From assembly GCA_021202075.1 (NCBI GenBank), contig JAJQDT010000152.1, positions 1 to 53,461 of the forward strand: 53,461 nt of DNA, given 5' to 3'. Each line of letters opens with the position of its first letter. Position 1 is the first letter of the stretch. Below the pieces are notes generated by a model. It saw only the letters and a list, made by a program, of their open reading frames with translations, was not told the origin of the DNA and searched no databases. The translations under genes were made by a program, and so were the position numbers. Below, one piece after another: positions 1 through 7,339 of the stretch. This DNA comes from Lachnospiraceae bacterium. Its GTDB lineage: Bacteria; Bacillota; Clostridia; Lachnospirales; Lachnospiraceae.

Positions 1-334
1 ACAGAGATGAGGAGCCAGGCACCTTAGATATCATCCCCACCCCGTGAATAGTAACGAAAAGCACATTTTTCTTCAGCCGGGTCAGGGACTTTCGCAAATG
101 CAGAGAGTTTCCATAAAATGCGGAGATTTTTGCAAAAAAGAGATCCAGATTGGATGTTTCATGGTGAATTTCAAATAAATCCAGAATCTCCTTCGAGACG
201 TTTCCAAAATCCACCAGGATATAGCTGTCGTACTCATTTTTCCCAAATTCTTCTGCGATAAAGCTTTTTCCAACACGCCTTGCTCCTTCGATCAATAATG
301 CCGAGGAACCGGCAGCAGTATTCTTCCAGTTCAT
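1..334 (-). pseudogene. ATPase fragment, GARRVGKS-type P-loop, broken
   Basis: Reading leftwards from an ATG at 334, the translation contains LLIEGARRVGKSFIAEEFG followed by YILVDFGNVSKEI. This is the Walker A and following strand of the large bacterial family of ATPases with C-terminal nuclease-like or DUF4143-like domains. Family-like residues continue upstream of the ATG (RRKIYDSL), but a TAG precedes them, so the usual N-terminus is interrupted. After FYGNSLHLRKSL the family's FDEVQ Walker B segment is missing and the sequence becomes unlike the family. This suggests an internal deletion or frameshift. The frame stays open to the window edge, so the rest cannot be judged. I infer a decaying gene; a diverged intact gene is possible. 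Confidence 0.5.
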
Positions 335-459
335 AAGGCTGTCATAAATTTTTCGTCTCTAACGCATATACGATACCTGCCTTTCAGGCTGCTGCCCGGG
401 GCTTCACTCTGACCGGCATCGCCGCCAGAGGCAATTTCAATACAGGGGCTCCATATTTT

Positions 460-584
460 GTGGTAAGGAGGGGTGCTGCGTGCCAGTGGCACGCGTTATA
501 TGTCCCGATTTTCGCAGAAAATCGAGGACGCAGGCACCGACCGAAGCGGAGCGAAGACCCGCTTGCGGGAGGATTCCTTGCCAC
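460..584 (+). repeat. Palindromic intergenic element, copy A of a ~121-bp pair
   Basis: This stretch is nearly identical to the reverse complement of 7219-7339. It contains two internal hairpins, GCGTGCC/GGCACGC and CGATTTTC-gca-GAAAATCG. The ends form a terminal stem, TGGTAAGG with CCTTGCCA. In the other copy the same stem reads TGATAAGG with CCTTATCA. One base pair changes A-T to G-C on both sides and another becomes a T-G wobble, so pairing is kept. No credible gene runs through it. The surrounding 335-767 gap otherwise holds the related unit at 589-627 and nothing else I recognise. Confidence 0.8.
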
Positions 585-588
585 CTTC

Positions 589-627
589 GCACCTGCCCAT
601 TGCCGAAGGCAATTTCATTGCAGGTGC
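589..627 (+). repeat. CATTGCC-type palindromic unit
   Basis: An outer stem GCACCTGC/GCAGGTGC encloses CATTGCCGAAGGCAATTT, itself a small hairpin, and is followed by TCC. Similar units lie at 1769-1800 (CCGCGC-CATTGC...GCGCGG-TTCTCC) and, reversed, at 45632-45712. A weaker relative lies at about 412-455. The outer stem sequence differs between units while remaining paired. Confidence 0.6.
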
Positions 628-767
628 TCCATTTCCCAGATTATATCTTCGGAAGCACGAAAAGGCAACCTCATATAAGCCTATTTTGCACGAAAAAGCA
701 GCCTCATGTACTATAGTTTTGACACGAAAAAACAATTTTAAAAAGCTTTTAGACACATTCTCAATAA

Positions 768-1082
768 TCAGAGCATTTTATTTTCATAATCCTGCAGCTC
801 GTGAAAAATAGCATCCACAATCGCGTCATTTCCTTCTAAACGGAACAGCATAAAGTATCTATGACTCCTGAAATTTATTCTCTTATATCCTCGCTGCTTT
901 AAACCTGGATTTTCACAGGGCTTCAGGCTTCCCGCTGCACGAGACAAGACCTGAACCGTTTCCTCAAAATCATCCATCAGATTTCCTGCAGCCTGCTCAT
1001 TTCTTTTTTCAAAAAGCAAATATCGGATATATTCATTCAGGTCGTTTTCCGCATCCATTGTTACGATTACCTTATAATCCAT
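768..1082 (-). CDS. RelE/ParE-family toxin
   Basis: A 104-residue protein starting DYKVIVTMDAENDLNEYIRYL, the first helix pattern of RelE/ParE plasmid-stabilisation toxins. It ends with the family's beta-strand core (KRINFRSHRYFMLFRLEGNDAIVDAIFHELQDYE, cut here into recognisable pieces). RelE members cleave mRNA in the ribosomal A site and ParE members inhibit gyrase; sequence alone does not tell which this is. It overlaps the upstream antitoxin gene by 11 bases and has its own Shine-Dalgarno (GAGGTC), so the two are translationally coupled. It is probably autoregulated through the antitoxin at the promoter at 1394-1422. Confidence 0.85.
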   Translation of the reverse strand: MDYKVIVTMDAENDLNEYIRYLLFEKRNEQAAGNLMDDFEETVQVLSRAAGSLKPCENPGLKQRGYKRINFRSHRYFMLFRLEGNDAIVDAIFHELQDYENKML

Positions 1083-1371
1083 ATTTTGACCTCATATCAG
1101 AAATAACCGCCGCTGCCTCCTTCTGCATCCCCTTTGCACTATGTTCTCTTGCCAGATCCAGCCTTTCCAGCATTTCCTCCTCCGTTAAAGCTGAATACGG
1201 ACTCACATCCACCGGATTTCTTTTGATTTCAAAAGGAAATCCATTATATGCAACAGCCTGTGTCAAAAAAATCCTGATTGCAGAAGTTGTATCTGTCCCC
1301 AGGTCTTTAAAAAGTCTGTCGGACTTTTTCTTTAAATCGTCATCTACCCTGATTTGAATTGTACTTGCCAT
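1072..1371 (-). CDS. RelB/DinJ-family antitoxin
   Basis: A 99-residue protein beginning MASTIQIRVDDDLKKKSDRL, the ribbon-helix-helix start typical of RelB/DinJ antitoxins. The central part TTSAIRIFLTQAVAYNGFPFEI is also family-typical, and the C-terminal half is charged and toxin-binding. It is the first gene of the pair, with Shine-Dalgarno AAGGAGG 8 bases ahead of the ATG. The N-terminal domain would bind the operator in the promoter region and repress both genes, and the C-terminal half would neutralise the downstream RelE/ParE toxin. Length is normal for the family and nothing is missing. Confidence 0.88.
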   Translation of the reverse strand: MASTIQIRVDDDLKKKSDRLFKDLGTDTTSAIRIFLTQAVAYNGFPFEIKRNPVDVSPYSALTEEEMLERLDLAREHSAKGMQKEAAAVISDMRSKYGL

Positions 1372-1393
1372 ATAGCCGCACCTCCTTACTGCT

Positions 1394-1422
1394 AATATAG
1401 TGCAATATCATTGCTAAGTCAA
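1394..1422 (-). promoter_or_regulatory. Sigma-A promoter and probable operator of the relB-relE pair
   Basis: On the minus strand TTGACT and TATATT are separated by exactly 17 bases. The spacer contains GCAAT-GAT-ATTGC, an inverted repeat well placed for the RelB ribbon-helix-helix dimer. Autoregulation is inferred from family knowledge. Confidence 0.75.
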
Positions 1423-1529
1423 TGCCTTTTCATTCTATACAGCTCTACCATTTAAAATCCAGAAAAACGTTACCGTTCACCAGGCTTCCATGTAATGGCA
1501 TAAGCAAGTCAAATATCCGTGCAAGCTAT

Positions 1530-1569
1530 GTCATAAAGGGTACCGGCTTGCCGGTGGATTCTTTATGAC
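1530..1569. repeat. Nested palindromic element
   Basis: The arms GTCATAAAG and CTTTATGAC (9 bp, perfect) enclose a second perfect hairpin, ACCGGC-tt-GCCGGT. The architecture, an outer stem with an inner GC-rich hairpin, resembles the other intergenic palindromes of the window. The rest of the 1372-1826 gap holds the promoter at 1394-1422 and the units at 1741-1806. Confidence 0.55.
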
Positions 1570-1740
1570 TCCGTCTTCCTGGCTCGTTGCTTCGCGAGAA
1601 TAAAGAAATTCCTTGCCATACAAACGCTTACGGGTTAAAATAGCGATAGAGTTTTGAGGCTGAATGTCACAGAGGGAGCGTGTGAGGAGTTCCGTAATAT
1701 GTCCTGCACCGATCTGTGGTGCAGGATGCAGGCAATGTCC

Positions 1741-1806
1741 CGATTTCCAACGGAAATCGAGGACGGTACCGCGCCATTGCAAAGCAATTTTTTTGCGCGG
1801 TTCTCC
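1741..1806 (+). repeat. Palindromic units upstream of the 1827 gene
   Basis: CGATTTC-caacg-GAAATCG at 1741-1759 is a diverged form of the CGATTTTC hairpin at 460-584. It is followed by CCGCGC-CATTGCAAAGCAATTTTTTT-GCGCGG at 1769-1800 and TTCTCC. The unit ends only a few bases before the ribosome-binding site of the gene at 1827, so it lies in that gene's leader. Confidence 0.6.
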
Positions 1807-1826
1807 TTAAAGAAAGGGGTTTTTTC

Positions 1827-2636
1827 ATGGAAGAATTGCACAATCACACGAAAAACGCGGAAAAGTTTAAAAGCGCTCTGGATGAGGACGCCAGCATCTA
1901 TCAGCAGCGGGAGGAGAAAAGCGCACGGGAGCGGCTGGCGGAGGCGCACGGCTGGGAGAAGGTAGAATTCATCGGCGAATATTACGGGATCGCCATCCTG
2001 ATTGCTGTCATTGTGCTGGTCGTGGTCATCCAGTTCGCCTATGGCCGGCTGACCTCCACAAATACAGTCCTGAATGTCGTCGCGGTAAATGCCGCCGGGG
2101 AAGCGGACGAAGAATATGAAGCCTCCTGGTTTGCAGAATTTCTCGAAGAAAATGATATCAATACGTCGAAAAATGAGGTCAATATCAACCGGACACTCTA
2201 TATTGATACCGATGAGACTACCACCTCCTACGGCACCGTTTACAGCACAGAATCCCTGGTGACGGTGTTCGGCACCGGCTCTGCGGATCTGTTCTTTGCG
2301 AACGATGAATATTTCGAGACTATGGCCTCCCTGCAGTATGCGGGGAATCTCGAAACGTACCTGACAGAGGAAGAAATCGCCTCCATCGACGAGGATCGGC
2401 TGGTCTATATCACAATTGTGGACGAGGATGCAGATTCCGGGGAAGAGCAGTCAGACGCAGAAGAGGCCTCCGAAGAGGGCGTGACTATCCTTGCCGGCAT
2501 CCGCCTTTATGACGACGACGAGTGGTTGAACGATCTGGGCTGGTACACCGAAGGCGTGGACGTGACCGTCGGCATTGCCTCTCTCGCCGAAAATGAGGAG
2601 CTGGCAGTTACCCTTTTGAAGGAAATTATATTTTAA
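1827..2636 (+). CDS. Membrane-anchored extracellular protein of unknown function
   Basis: A 269-residue protein. The start is chosen at 1827 because AAAGG lies 8-10 bases ahead, and longer versions would translate a palindromic repeat. A charged cytoplasmic stretch (about residues 1-45) is followed by one membrane helix (YYGIAILIAVIVLVVVIQFAYG). The rest is a strongly acidic extracellular domain. Its closing part (YTEGVDVTVGIASLAENEELAVTLLKEIIF in sense) resembles single-pass Lachnospiraceae proteins whose outer domain looks like a fragment of a solute-binding protein, often found near sugar transporters. That resemblance is from memory, not alignment. No transporter is adjacent; the next gene is a secreted arabinanase, 480 bp away and beyond a terminator. 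Confidence 0.75.
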   Translation: MEELHNHTKNAEKFKSALDEDASIYQQREEKSARERLAEAHGWEKVEFIGEYYGIAILIAVIVLVVVIQFAYGRLTSTNTVLNVVAVNAAGEADEEYEASWFAEFLEENDINTSKNEVNINRTLYIDTDETTTSYGTVYSTESLVTVFGTGSADLFFANDEYFETMASLQYAGNLETYLTEEEIASIDEDRLVYITIVDEDADSGEEQSDAEEASEEGVTILAGIRLYDDDEWLNDLGWYTEGVDVTVGIASLAENEELAVTLLKEIIF

Positions 2637-2820
2637 AAGGACTGCCATCTTAATGGTCTGCTGAATTTACCTGTCAGCAGGCAGATAAAGCAGATTATCT
2701 TAAGCGTTAGCTGTTCATTTGCCTATATCGGGTACAGGCAAACTCAGCAGGCTTTGTTAAGCGCGTCTTTTTAAGAAAATCCGAATCTCCGTTTATCCGG
2801 CTGATCGTAAGGTTTCCCGT

Positions 2821-2868
2821 AAAAACCGCCTGTGCATGTAGAAATTGCACAGACGGTTTTCTTTTTTT
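2821..2868 (+). terminator. Rho-independent terminator
   Basis: Stem AAAACCG-c-CTGTGCA pairs with TGCACAG-a-CGGTTTT (one mismatch), followed by CTTTTTTTCTT. It lies between the membrane protein gene and the GH43 gene and would end the upstream transcript. The 2637-3116 gap also has a palindrome TTCGTTC-c-GAACGAA at 2951-2965, for which I have no assignment. Confidence 0.75.
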
Positions 2869-3116
2869 CTTATCTTGCAACTTTGCGAATTCCGTAATAA
2901 AATGAAACCATCCTGCAAAATCCATTGGCAGCCATCTGACTTTTTGTGGATTCGTTCCGAACGAAGTCAGGCTTATCCTGCATCATTTTACGGATGCAGA
3001 GCACAGGCCCTGCCGCATGATGTGGAAGCACAGCTTCCGCCGGCATGGCTCTTGCTGGCATGACTGCCCGGATTTTTTCACGAATGCCGGTCGCATCAGT
3101 GAAAGGAAGGATTGTT

Positions 3117-5888
3117 ATGAGAAAAAAGAAACTATCAAAAGGTCTCCTGGCCGGGGCTCTGAGCCTGTGTATGGTCTTCGGCTCTGTCTCTGTGGCCGGG
3201 GCGGAAGAAGCCACCGAGGCGGAAACTGCTGCTGAGACTGCCCTTGAGGCGGAGGGCACCGCAGAAACGGAACTCAAGGCGGACGAAGAAAACGCAGCAG
3301 AAACCGAACTCGCAGATGACGACATATCCGAAGCAGAAACCGCAGAGGAAGCAGACGACGAATCCAGTCTCACGGCAGATGCAGAGGACGAAACCGAGGC
3401 GGATTCCTCCGACTCCGTGGCGATCACTACACACGTGTCGGTGCATGACCCGTCCATTTTTAAGAGCGAGGACGGACAGTATTACATTGTCGGCTCTCAC
3501 ATCGCTTCGGCGACTTCCTCGGATCTGATCAACTGGACGCAGCTGAGTACGGACTACTCGAATGACACCAGCGCCCCGTTTTACGGGAATCTGCAGGAGA
3601 CGTTTGCGGAGCCCTTCGAATGGGCGGGGTACGATGACGGCGACTGCGTCGGCAGCTATGCGATCTGGGCGGCGGACGCGATCTGGAATCCGTACTATGA
3701 GTGGGAAGACGGCGATACGGGCGCTTATATGCTGTACTGCTGCACCTCCTCCACCTGGCGGCGCTCCTGCATCTGTTACCTGGTATCAAAGGAAGTGGAC
3801 GGCACCTACACCTACGGCGACACGCTGGTTTACTCCGGTTTCACCAAGACCGGGGAGACCGACGGCGACAGCACCCGCGACACCTCCTGGGACAATGATT
3901 ACCTGAACCTGACGGAGCTGATCGCGCTCGGCTCTGAGAATGGCGGCATTGATGAGATCAGTGACAACTGGTTCAACGACGACGGCTCCTGGAACCACAA
4001 CTATGCGCCAAACGCGATTGACCCGACGATTTTCTTTGACGCAAGCGGCGAAAAGCTGTACATGACCTACGGCTCCTGGTCCGGCGGTATTTTCTTGCTG
4101 GAGCTGGACCCGACGACGGGCGAAGCGATTTATCCCGGCGTGGATTCGACCGATGAGGTCTCCGGCAACTATGTGGATCGCTATTTCGGCGTTCACCTCG
4201 CGGGCGGCAACCATGAATCCGGCGAGGGTCCGTACATCCAGTACGATGAGGAGACCGGATATTATTACCTGTACGAAACCTACGGCAGCCTGACCGCAGA
4301 GGGCGGCTATAATATGCGTATGTTCCGCTCCGAAAATGTCACCGGTCCGTATGTGGATGCGGCAGGCGGCAATGCAGCGGACAATGGCGAGGATAACGAG
4401 TCCTACGGCATCAAGCTCATTGGCAATTACAGCTTTTACGGTCAGATCGGAACGCGCTCGGCCGGACACAATTCCATGCTGATTGACGATGACGGCTCCC
4501 GCTATCTCGTCTACCACCAGCGCTTTGATGTGACGCCGCAGCTGGAGGGACATGAAGTCCGCGTCCACCAGCAGTTCCTGAATGAAGACCTCTGGCCGGT
4601 CACCGCCGTCTATGAATATGTCGGCGACACGCCGGCGAATTATGAGGATTCCGAAGTCATCGGCTCCTACGAATTCGTCAATCACGGCACAACTACGGAC
4701 GGCAGTATGCTGGATACCGAGCTGCTGACGCTCTATGAGGACGGCACCTTTGACGGCGCGGCCACCGGTACGTGGGTAAAGACCGATTCCGGGAACGGCT
4801 ACGACTATGTGACCTTTATCATGGACGACGGCACGGTTTACAAGGGCTATTTCTTCCTGCAGCACAAGGACAGCAGCACAGAGACTGCCATGACCTTTAC
4901 CGCGATCGGTACCGACAACACCTGCATCTGGGGAAGCATGGTTGACATGGACGACCCGGAAATGGTCGTCGGCATGGCCTCCGTTTCCATCGGTCAGATC
5001 ATTCCGGAAGCGACCTGCGAGGACATCGAGCTTCCAACCGAGGTGCTCGGCGCAGCCGTCACCTGGACGACCGCTGACGCCTCCCTCATCAGCGAGACCG
5101 GTGAAGTCACCCTTGGGGAAAAGCTCGTAAAAGGGACTCTGACCGCGGAAATCACTTATGAAGGCGTTTCCGCCACTGAAGAGTACAAGGTCGTACTGGA
5201 GGGAGCGTCCTCCCTGATCTGCGGCTATGATTTCGACGAGGAAGCCATCGACGGTTCCTTTGTCACAGCCGTCAGCGGCTCCGCGCTGGATGAGAGCGCC
5301 GAGCTGGTCGGCGACGCGGCAATCGTCACCGATGAGGAGCGCGGCAGCGTTCTGCAGGTGACAAACGAGGAAGGCGCGAAGGGCGTGAATTATCTGAGCC
5401 TTCCATCCGGCACGCTAAGCTCCGTATCGACCACCGGCTACTCCGTCTCCATGTGGGTAAACATCAGCGAGGACACCTGGGAGCACAGTGCCCTGTTCGA
5501 GGCAGATGCAAGCGCCTCCTATCCGCTCACCCGCATCGGCGCGAACCTGATCGCCCGCATCAATGCGAACGACGCCTACAGCGACGTGACCGGCTCCCTG
5601 CTGACCACCAGCGGCGAGCGCGGCGTATGGCAGCATGTCGTTTACACCTGCGACCCGTACGGCATCCGCGTCTACCTGAACGGCGAGCTGGTCGGCGAAG
5701 AGTCCAAGGATCTGGCGGACTGCTTCAAAAAAGCAGCCACCGGCATCTCCCAGACCACGGATATCATGGTTGGCAGCGGCTACATCTGGGATGACGAAGA
5801 CTGCAGAAACGTGCTGTTCGACGACGTGATGGTCTACAGCGGCGTACTGACCCTCGCGGAAGTGCAGGCGCTATACGCGGGCGAGTGA
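3117..5888 (+). CDS. Secreted GH43 endo-1,5-alpha-L-arabinanase with LamG-like domain
   Basis: 923 residues from the ATG preceded by GAAAGGAAGG. The signal peptide MRKKKLSKGLLAGALSLCMV ends near VAGA-EE, then a Glu/Ala/Thr-rich linker runs to about residue 105. The five-blade GH43 domain spans about 108-505 with the three expected acids: D111 (VHDPSIF), D302 (NAIDPTIFF) and E370 (GEGPYIQY). An AbnB-type lipocalin-like C-terminal arabinanase domain follows (about 507-605), then a Big-like domain (about 619-695) and a LamG/concanavalin-like domain to the end. It should cleave internal alpha-1,5 links in arabinan from plant pectin. No sortase signal or surface-layer motif is visible, so it is probably released. 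No arabinose transporter is adjacent. Confidence 0.88.
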   Translation: MRKKKLSKGLLAGALSLCMVFGSVSVAGAEEATEAETAAETALEAEGTAETELKADEENAAETELADDDISEAETAEEADDESSLTADAEDETEADSSDSVAITTHVSVHDPSIFKSEDGQYYIVGSHIASATSSDLINWTQLSTDYSNDTSAPFYGNLQETFAEPFEWAGYDDGDCVGSYAIWAADAIWNPYYEWEDGDTGAYMLYCCTSSTWRRSCICYLVSKEVDGTYTYGDTLVYSGFTKTGETDGDSTRDTSWDNDYLNLTELIALGSENGGIDEISDNWFNDDGSWNHNYAPNAIDPTIFFDASGEKLYMTYGSWSGGIFLLELDPTTGEAIYPGVDSTDEVSGNYVDRYFGVHLAGGNHESGEGPYIQYDEETGYYYLYETYGSLTAEGGYNMRMFRSENVTGPYVDAAGGNAADNGEDNESYGIKLIGNYSFYGQIGTRSAGHNSMLIDDDGSRYLVYHQRFDVTPQLEGHEVRVHQQFLNEDLWPVTAVYEYVGDTPANYEDSEVIGSYEFVNHGTTTDGSMLDTELLTLYEDGTFDGAATGTWVKTDSGNGYDYVTFIMDDGTVYKGYFFLQHKDSSTETAMTFTAIGTDNTCIWGSMVDMDDPEMVVGMASVSIGQIIPEATCEDIELPTEVLGAAVTWTTADASLISETGEVTLGEKLVKGTLTAEITYEGVSATEEYKVVLEGASSLICGYDFDEEAIDGSFVTAVSGSALDESAELVGDAAIVTDEERGSVLQVTNEEGAKGVNYLSLPSGTLSSVSTTGYSVSMWVNISEDTWEHSALFEADASASYPLTRIGANLIARINANDAYSDVTGSLLTTSGERGVWQHVVYTCDPYGIRVYLNGELVGEESKDLADCFKKAATGISQTTDIMVGSGYIWDDEDCRNVLFDDVMVYSGVLTLAEVQALYAGE

Positions 5889-6050
5889 ATGCCAGGGCCA
5901 TATTAAGAATTAACGAATGGAGCAATGCGATACAGAGCAGGTGAAGGCTAATGCCCCGCCCCCTTCCATTGCTCCGGACTCACGATTCGTGTATCCGGCG
6001 ATGCATTAATTGCAACATAATTTCAGATTCTATTAAGATCGTACGCAAGA

Positions 6051-6121
6051 AGAAAGAGACCTGGATATACGGTCTCTTTCTCCTTGCGTTTCAGCTTTGT
6101 TCCGGGTCCCCCGGGACAAAG
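6051..6121. terminator. Two strong hairpins downstream of the arabinanase gene
   Basis: AGAAAGAGACC (6051-6061) pairs perfectly with GGTCTCTTTCT (6071-6081). A second stem, CTTTGTTCCGGG with CCCGGGACAAAG (6095-6121, one T-G wobble), follows at once. Neither has a long T tract on the plus strand. They sit between convergent transcripts (GH43 leftward of them, the ATPase gene to the right) and may terminate or protect both. Nothing else is visible in 5889-6223. Confidence 0.55.
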
Positions 6122-6223
6122 AATGTAATTATACCGGAAATTGTAACAACCCCTGCTATTGACCGGCTGTTGTATCGTGTCTGTCCAAAAGGTGATAAAG
6201 ATCTGCGGCATTCCCCTGATTTG

Positions 6224-6703
6224 TCAGTCTGAGGGCAGTTGCTCTCGTATTGGTTCGGGAAATTCTTTTATTACCCGGTTTTTGCATATATTTGACAAAT
6301 AATATTTCAATTCAAAAATCTCATGAATACTATATGGAAGCATCTTAAGCGGAGCCCGGCTGACCAGAACAAAATAGTTTCCGGATTCTTTTACAAATTG
6401 TGCGAACTCCTCTGAAAATACAAAGTTGTTGTTTTCTTCAATAAAAATTACAGTGTCCCGCATCGGAAACAGAATGTCAGTCCAGTCACGTCCGACTTCA
6501 TCCCGCAAATATACATAGTAATTGGCATCTGTTTTTACAGAATAGCCGGATTCACGGCCAGAGCGTAAATATTCGTACATCATGGAAAGCAAGGTTGTTT
6601 TTCCGGTTGCGCTATCGCCTTTGAGTACCGTAATATTGCGGCGAATACGGAATGCGAACCGCATACGCTTGCTTTTCACTTCAAATAAATATTCACCCTT
6701 CAT
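6224..6703 (-). CDS. Small P-loop ATPase partner of DUF4869
   Basis: 159 residues from MKGEYLFEVKSK. A Walker A motif GDSATGKTT lies near residue 30 and a Walker B-like strand TVIFIEEN near residue 85, followed by a sensor-like strand YFVLVSRAPL. The domain is compact, with no transmembrane, helicase or nuclease segment. Its start codon lies inside the end of the upstream DUF4869 gene (11-base overlap), so the two are almost certainly co-translated and probably act together. The role is unknown. ATP binding is well supported; hydrolysis is inferred. It ends opposite the arabinanase gene with a hairpin-rich spacer. Confidence 0.75.
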   Translation of the reverse strand: MKGEYLFEVKSKRMRFAFRIRRNITVLKGDSATGKTTLLSMMYEYLRSGRESGYSVKTDANYYVYLRDEVGRDWTDILFPMRDTVIFIEENNNFVFSEEFAQFVKESGNYFVLVSRAPLKMLPYSIHEIFELKYYLSNICKNRVIKEFPEPIREQLPSD

Positions 6704-7145
6704 TTGCCATTTCCTCTGCTTCCAGCAGCGCGCTGACATATTCTTTCCGGTTATGCACGATTTTTTCAGTGTTCATAATCATAATATCAAACTCTCCGTC
6801 AAAGCGAAGAATATGCTGCAGATAAACGGTAAGATCTTTCTCGGCGGCAATTTTCAAAATCCATTTTGCACAATTATCCCCGCAGTTTGACATATTGTAA
6901 ACAAAAGAATCGTCTTTCAGCATCAGAATCAGAACCTTCACGCCGCCGGAGAGCTCTTTCGGCGTGATTGCGCCAAGTACAGGGCTTTCAATCACATGTG
7001 CACTGATAACCGTAGAAAGATCAACATCCTGAATCATTTCTTTTACAAAAGGATCGGTAATCCATTCATCCTCATATACATGGTCAAAATAAGACGGGGC
7101 GTCCTTCATATAATCGACTCCGCCATAGTACCATATTTTTAACAT
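6693..7145 (-). CDS. DUF4869 family protein
   Basis: 150 residues from MLKIWYYGGVDYMKDAPSYF, chosen because AGGAGGAG precedes this ATG at good spacing. Hallmark stretches of DUF4869 as I remember them are VYEDEWITDPFVKEMIQDVD, SPVLGAITPKELSGGVKVLI and SNCGDNCAKWILKIA. The family is common in Lachnospiraceae and has no known function. The strongly conserved SNCGDNCAKW motif has two cysteines and an aspartate that could be catalytic or metal-binding, which is speculation. It is the first gene of a two-gene unit with the P-loop ATPase at 6224-6703. Confidence 0.75.
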   Translation of the reverse strand: MLKIWYYGGVDYMKDAPSYFDHVYEDEWITDPFVKEMIQDVDLSTVISAHVIESPVLGAITPKELSGGVKVLILMLKDDSFVYNMSNCGDNCAKWILKIAAEKDLTVYLQHILRFDGEFDIMIMNTEKIVHNRKEYVSALLEAEEMANEG

Positions 7146-7218
7146 AACAGATTCTCCTCCTGATCCTGTTCTGCAGGCCAAAGGGTGCTATAAAGATAAA
7201 GCCCCTTATCACATTTTT

Positions 7219-7339
7219 GGTGATAAGGTATCCTCCCGCAAGCGGGGTCTTCGCTTCGGTCGGTGCCTGCGTCCTCGATTTTCTGCGAAAATCGGGACAT
7301 ATAACGCGTGCCACCGGCACGCAGCACCCTCCTTATCAC
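7219..7339 (-). repeat. Palindromic intergenic element, copy B
   Basis: The reverse complement matches 460-584 almost base for base: GTGATAAGGAGGGTGCTGCG, then hairpins GCGTGCC/GGCACGC and CGATTTTC/GAAAATCG, then CTTGCGGGAGGATACCTTATCAC. The terminal stem TGATAAGG/CCTTATCA overlaps the stop codon of accDA, so in this orientation the element forms the start of that operon's 3' untranslated region. Confidence 0.8.

Noticed and set aside
2951..2965. TTCGTTC-c-GAACGAA as a LexA/SOS box
   Set aside because: The Firmicutes LexA box has GAAC before GTTC with a 4-base gap; here the order is reversed and the gap is one base.
3786..4865. Long open frame (359 codons) on the minus strand across the arabinanase gene
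   Set aside because: It is a shadow of a GC-skewed coding region; it shows no family motif, while the plus-strand frame has all GH43 catalytic residues.
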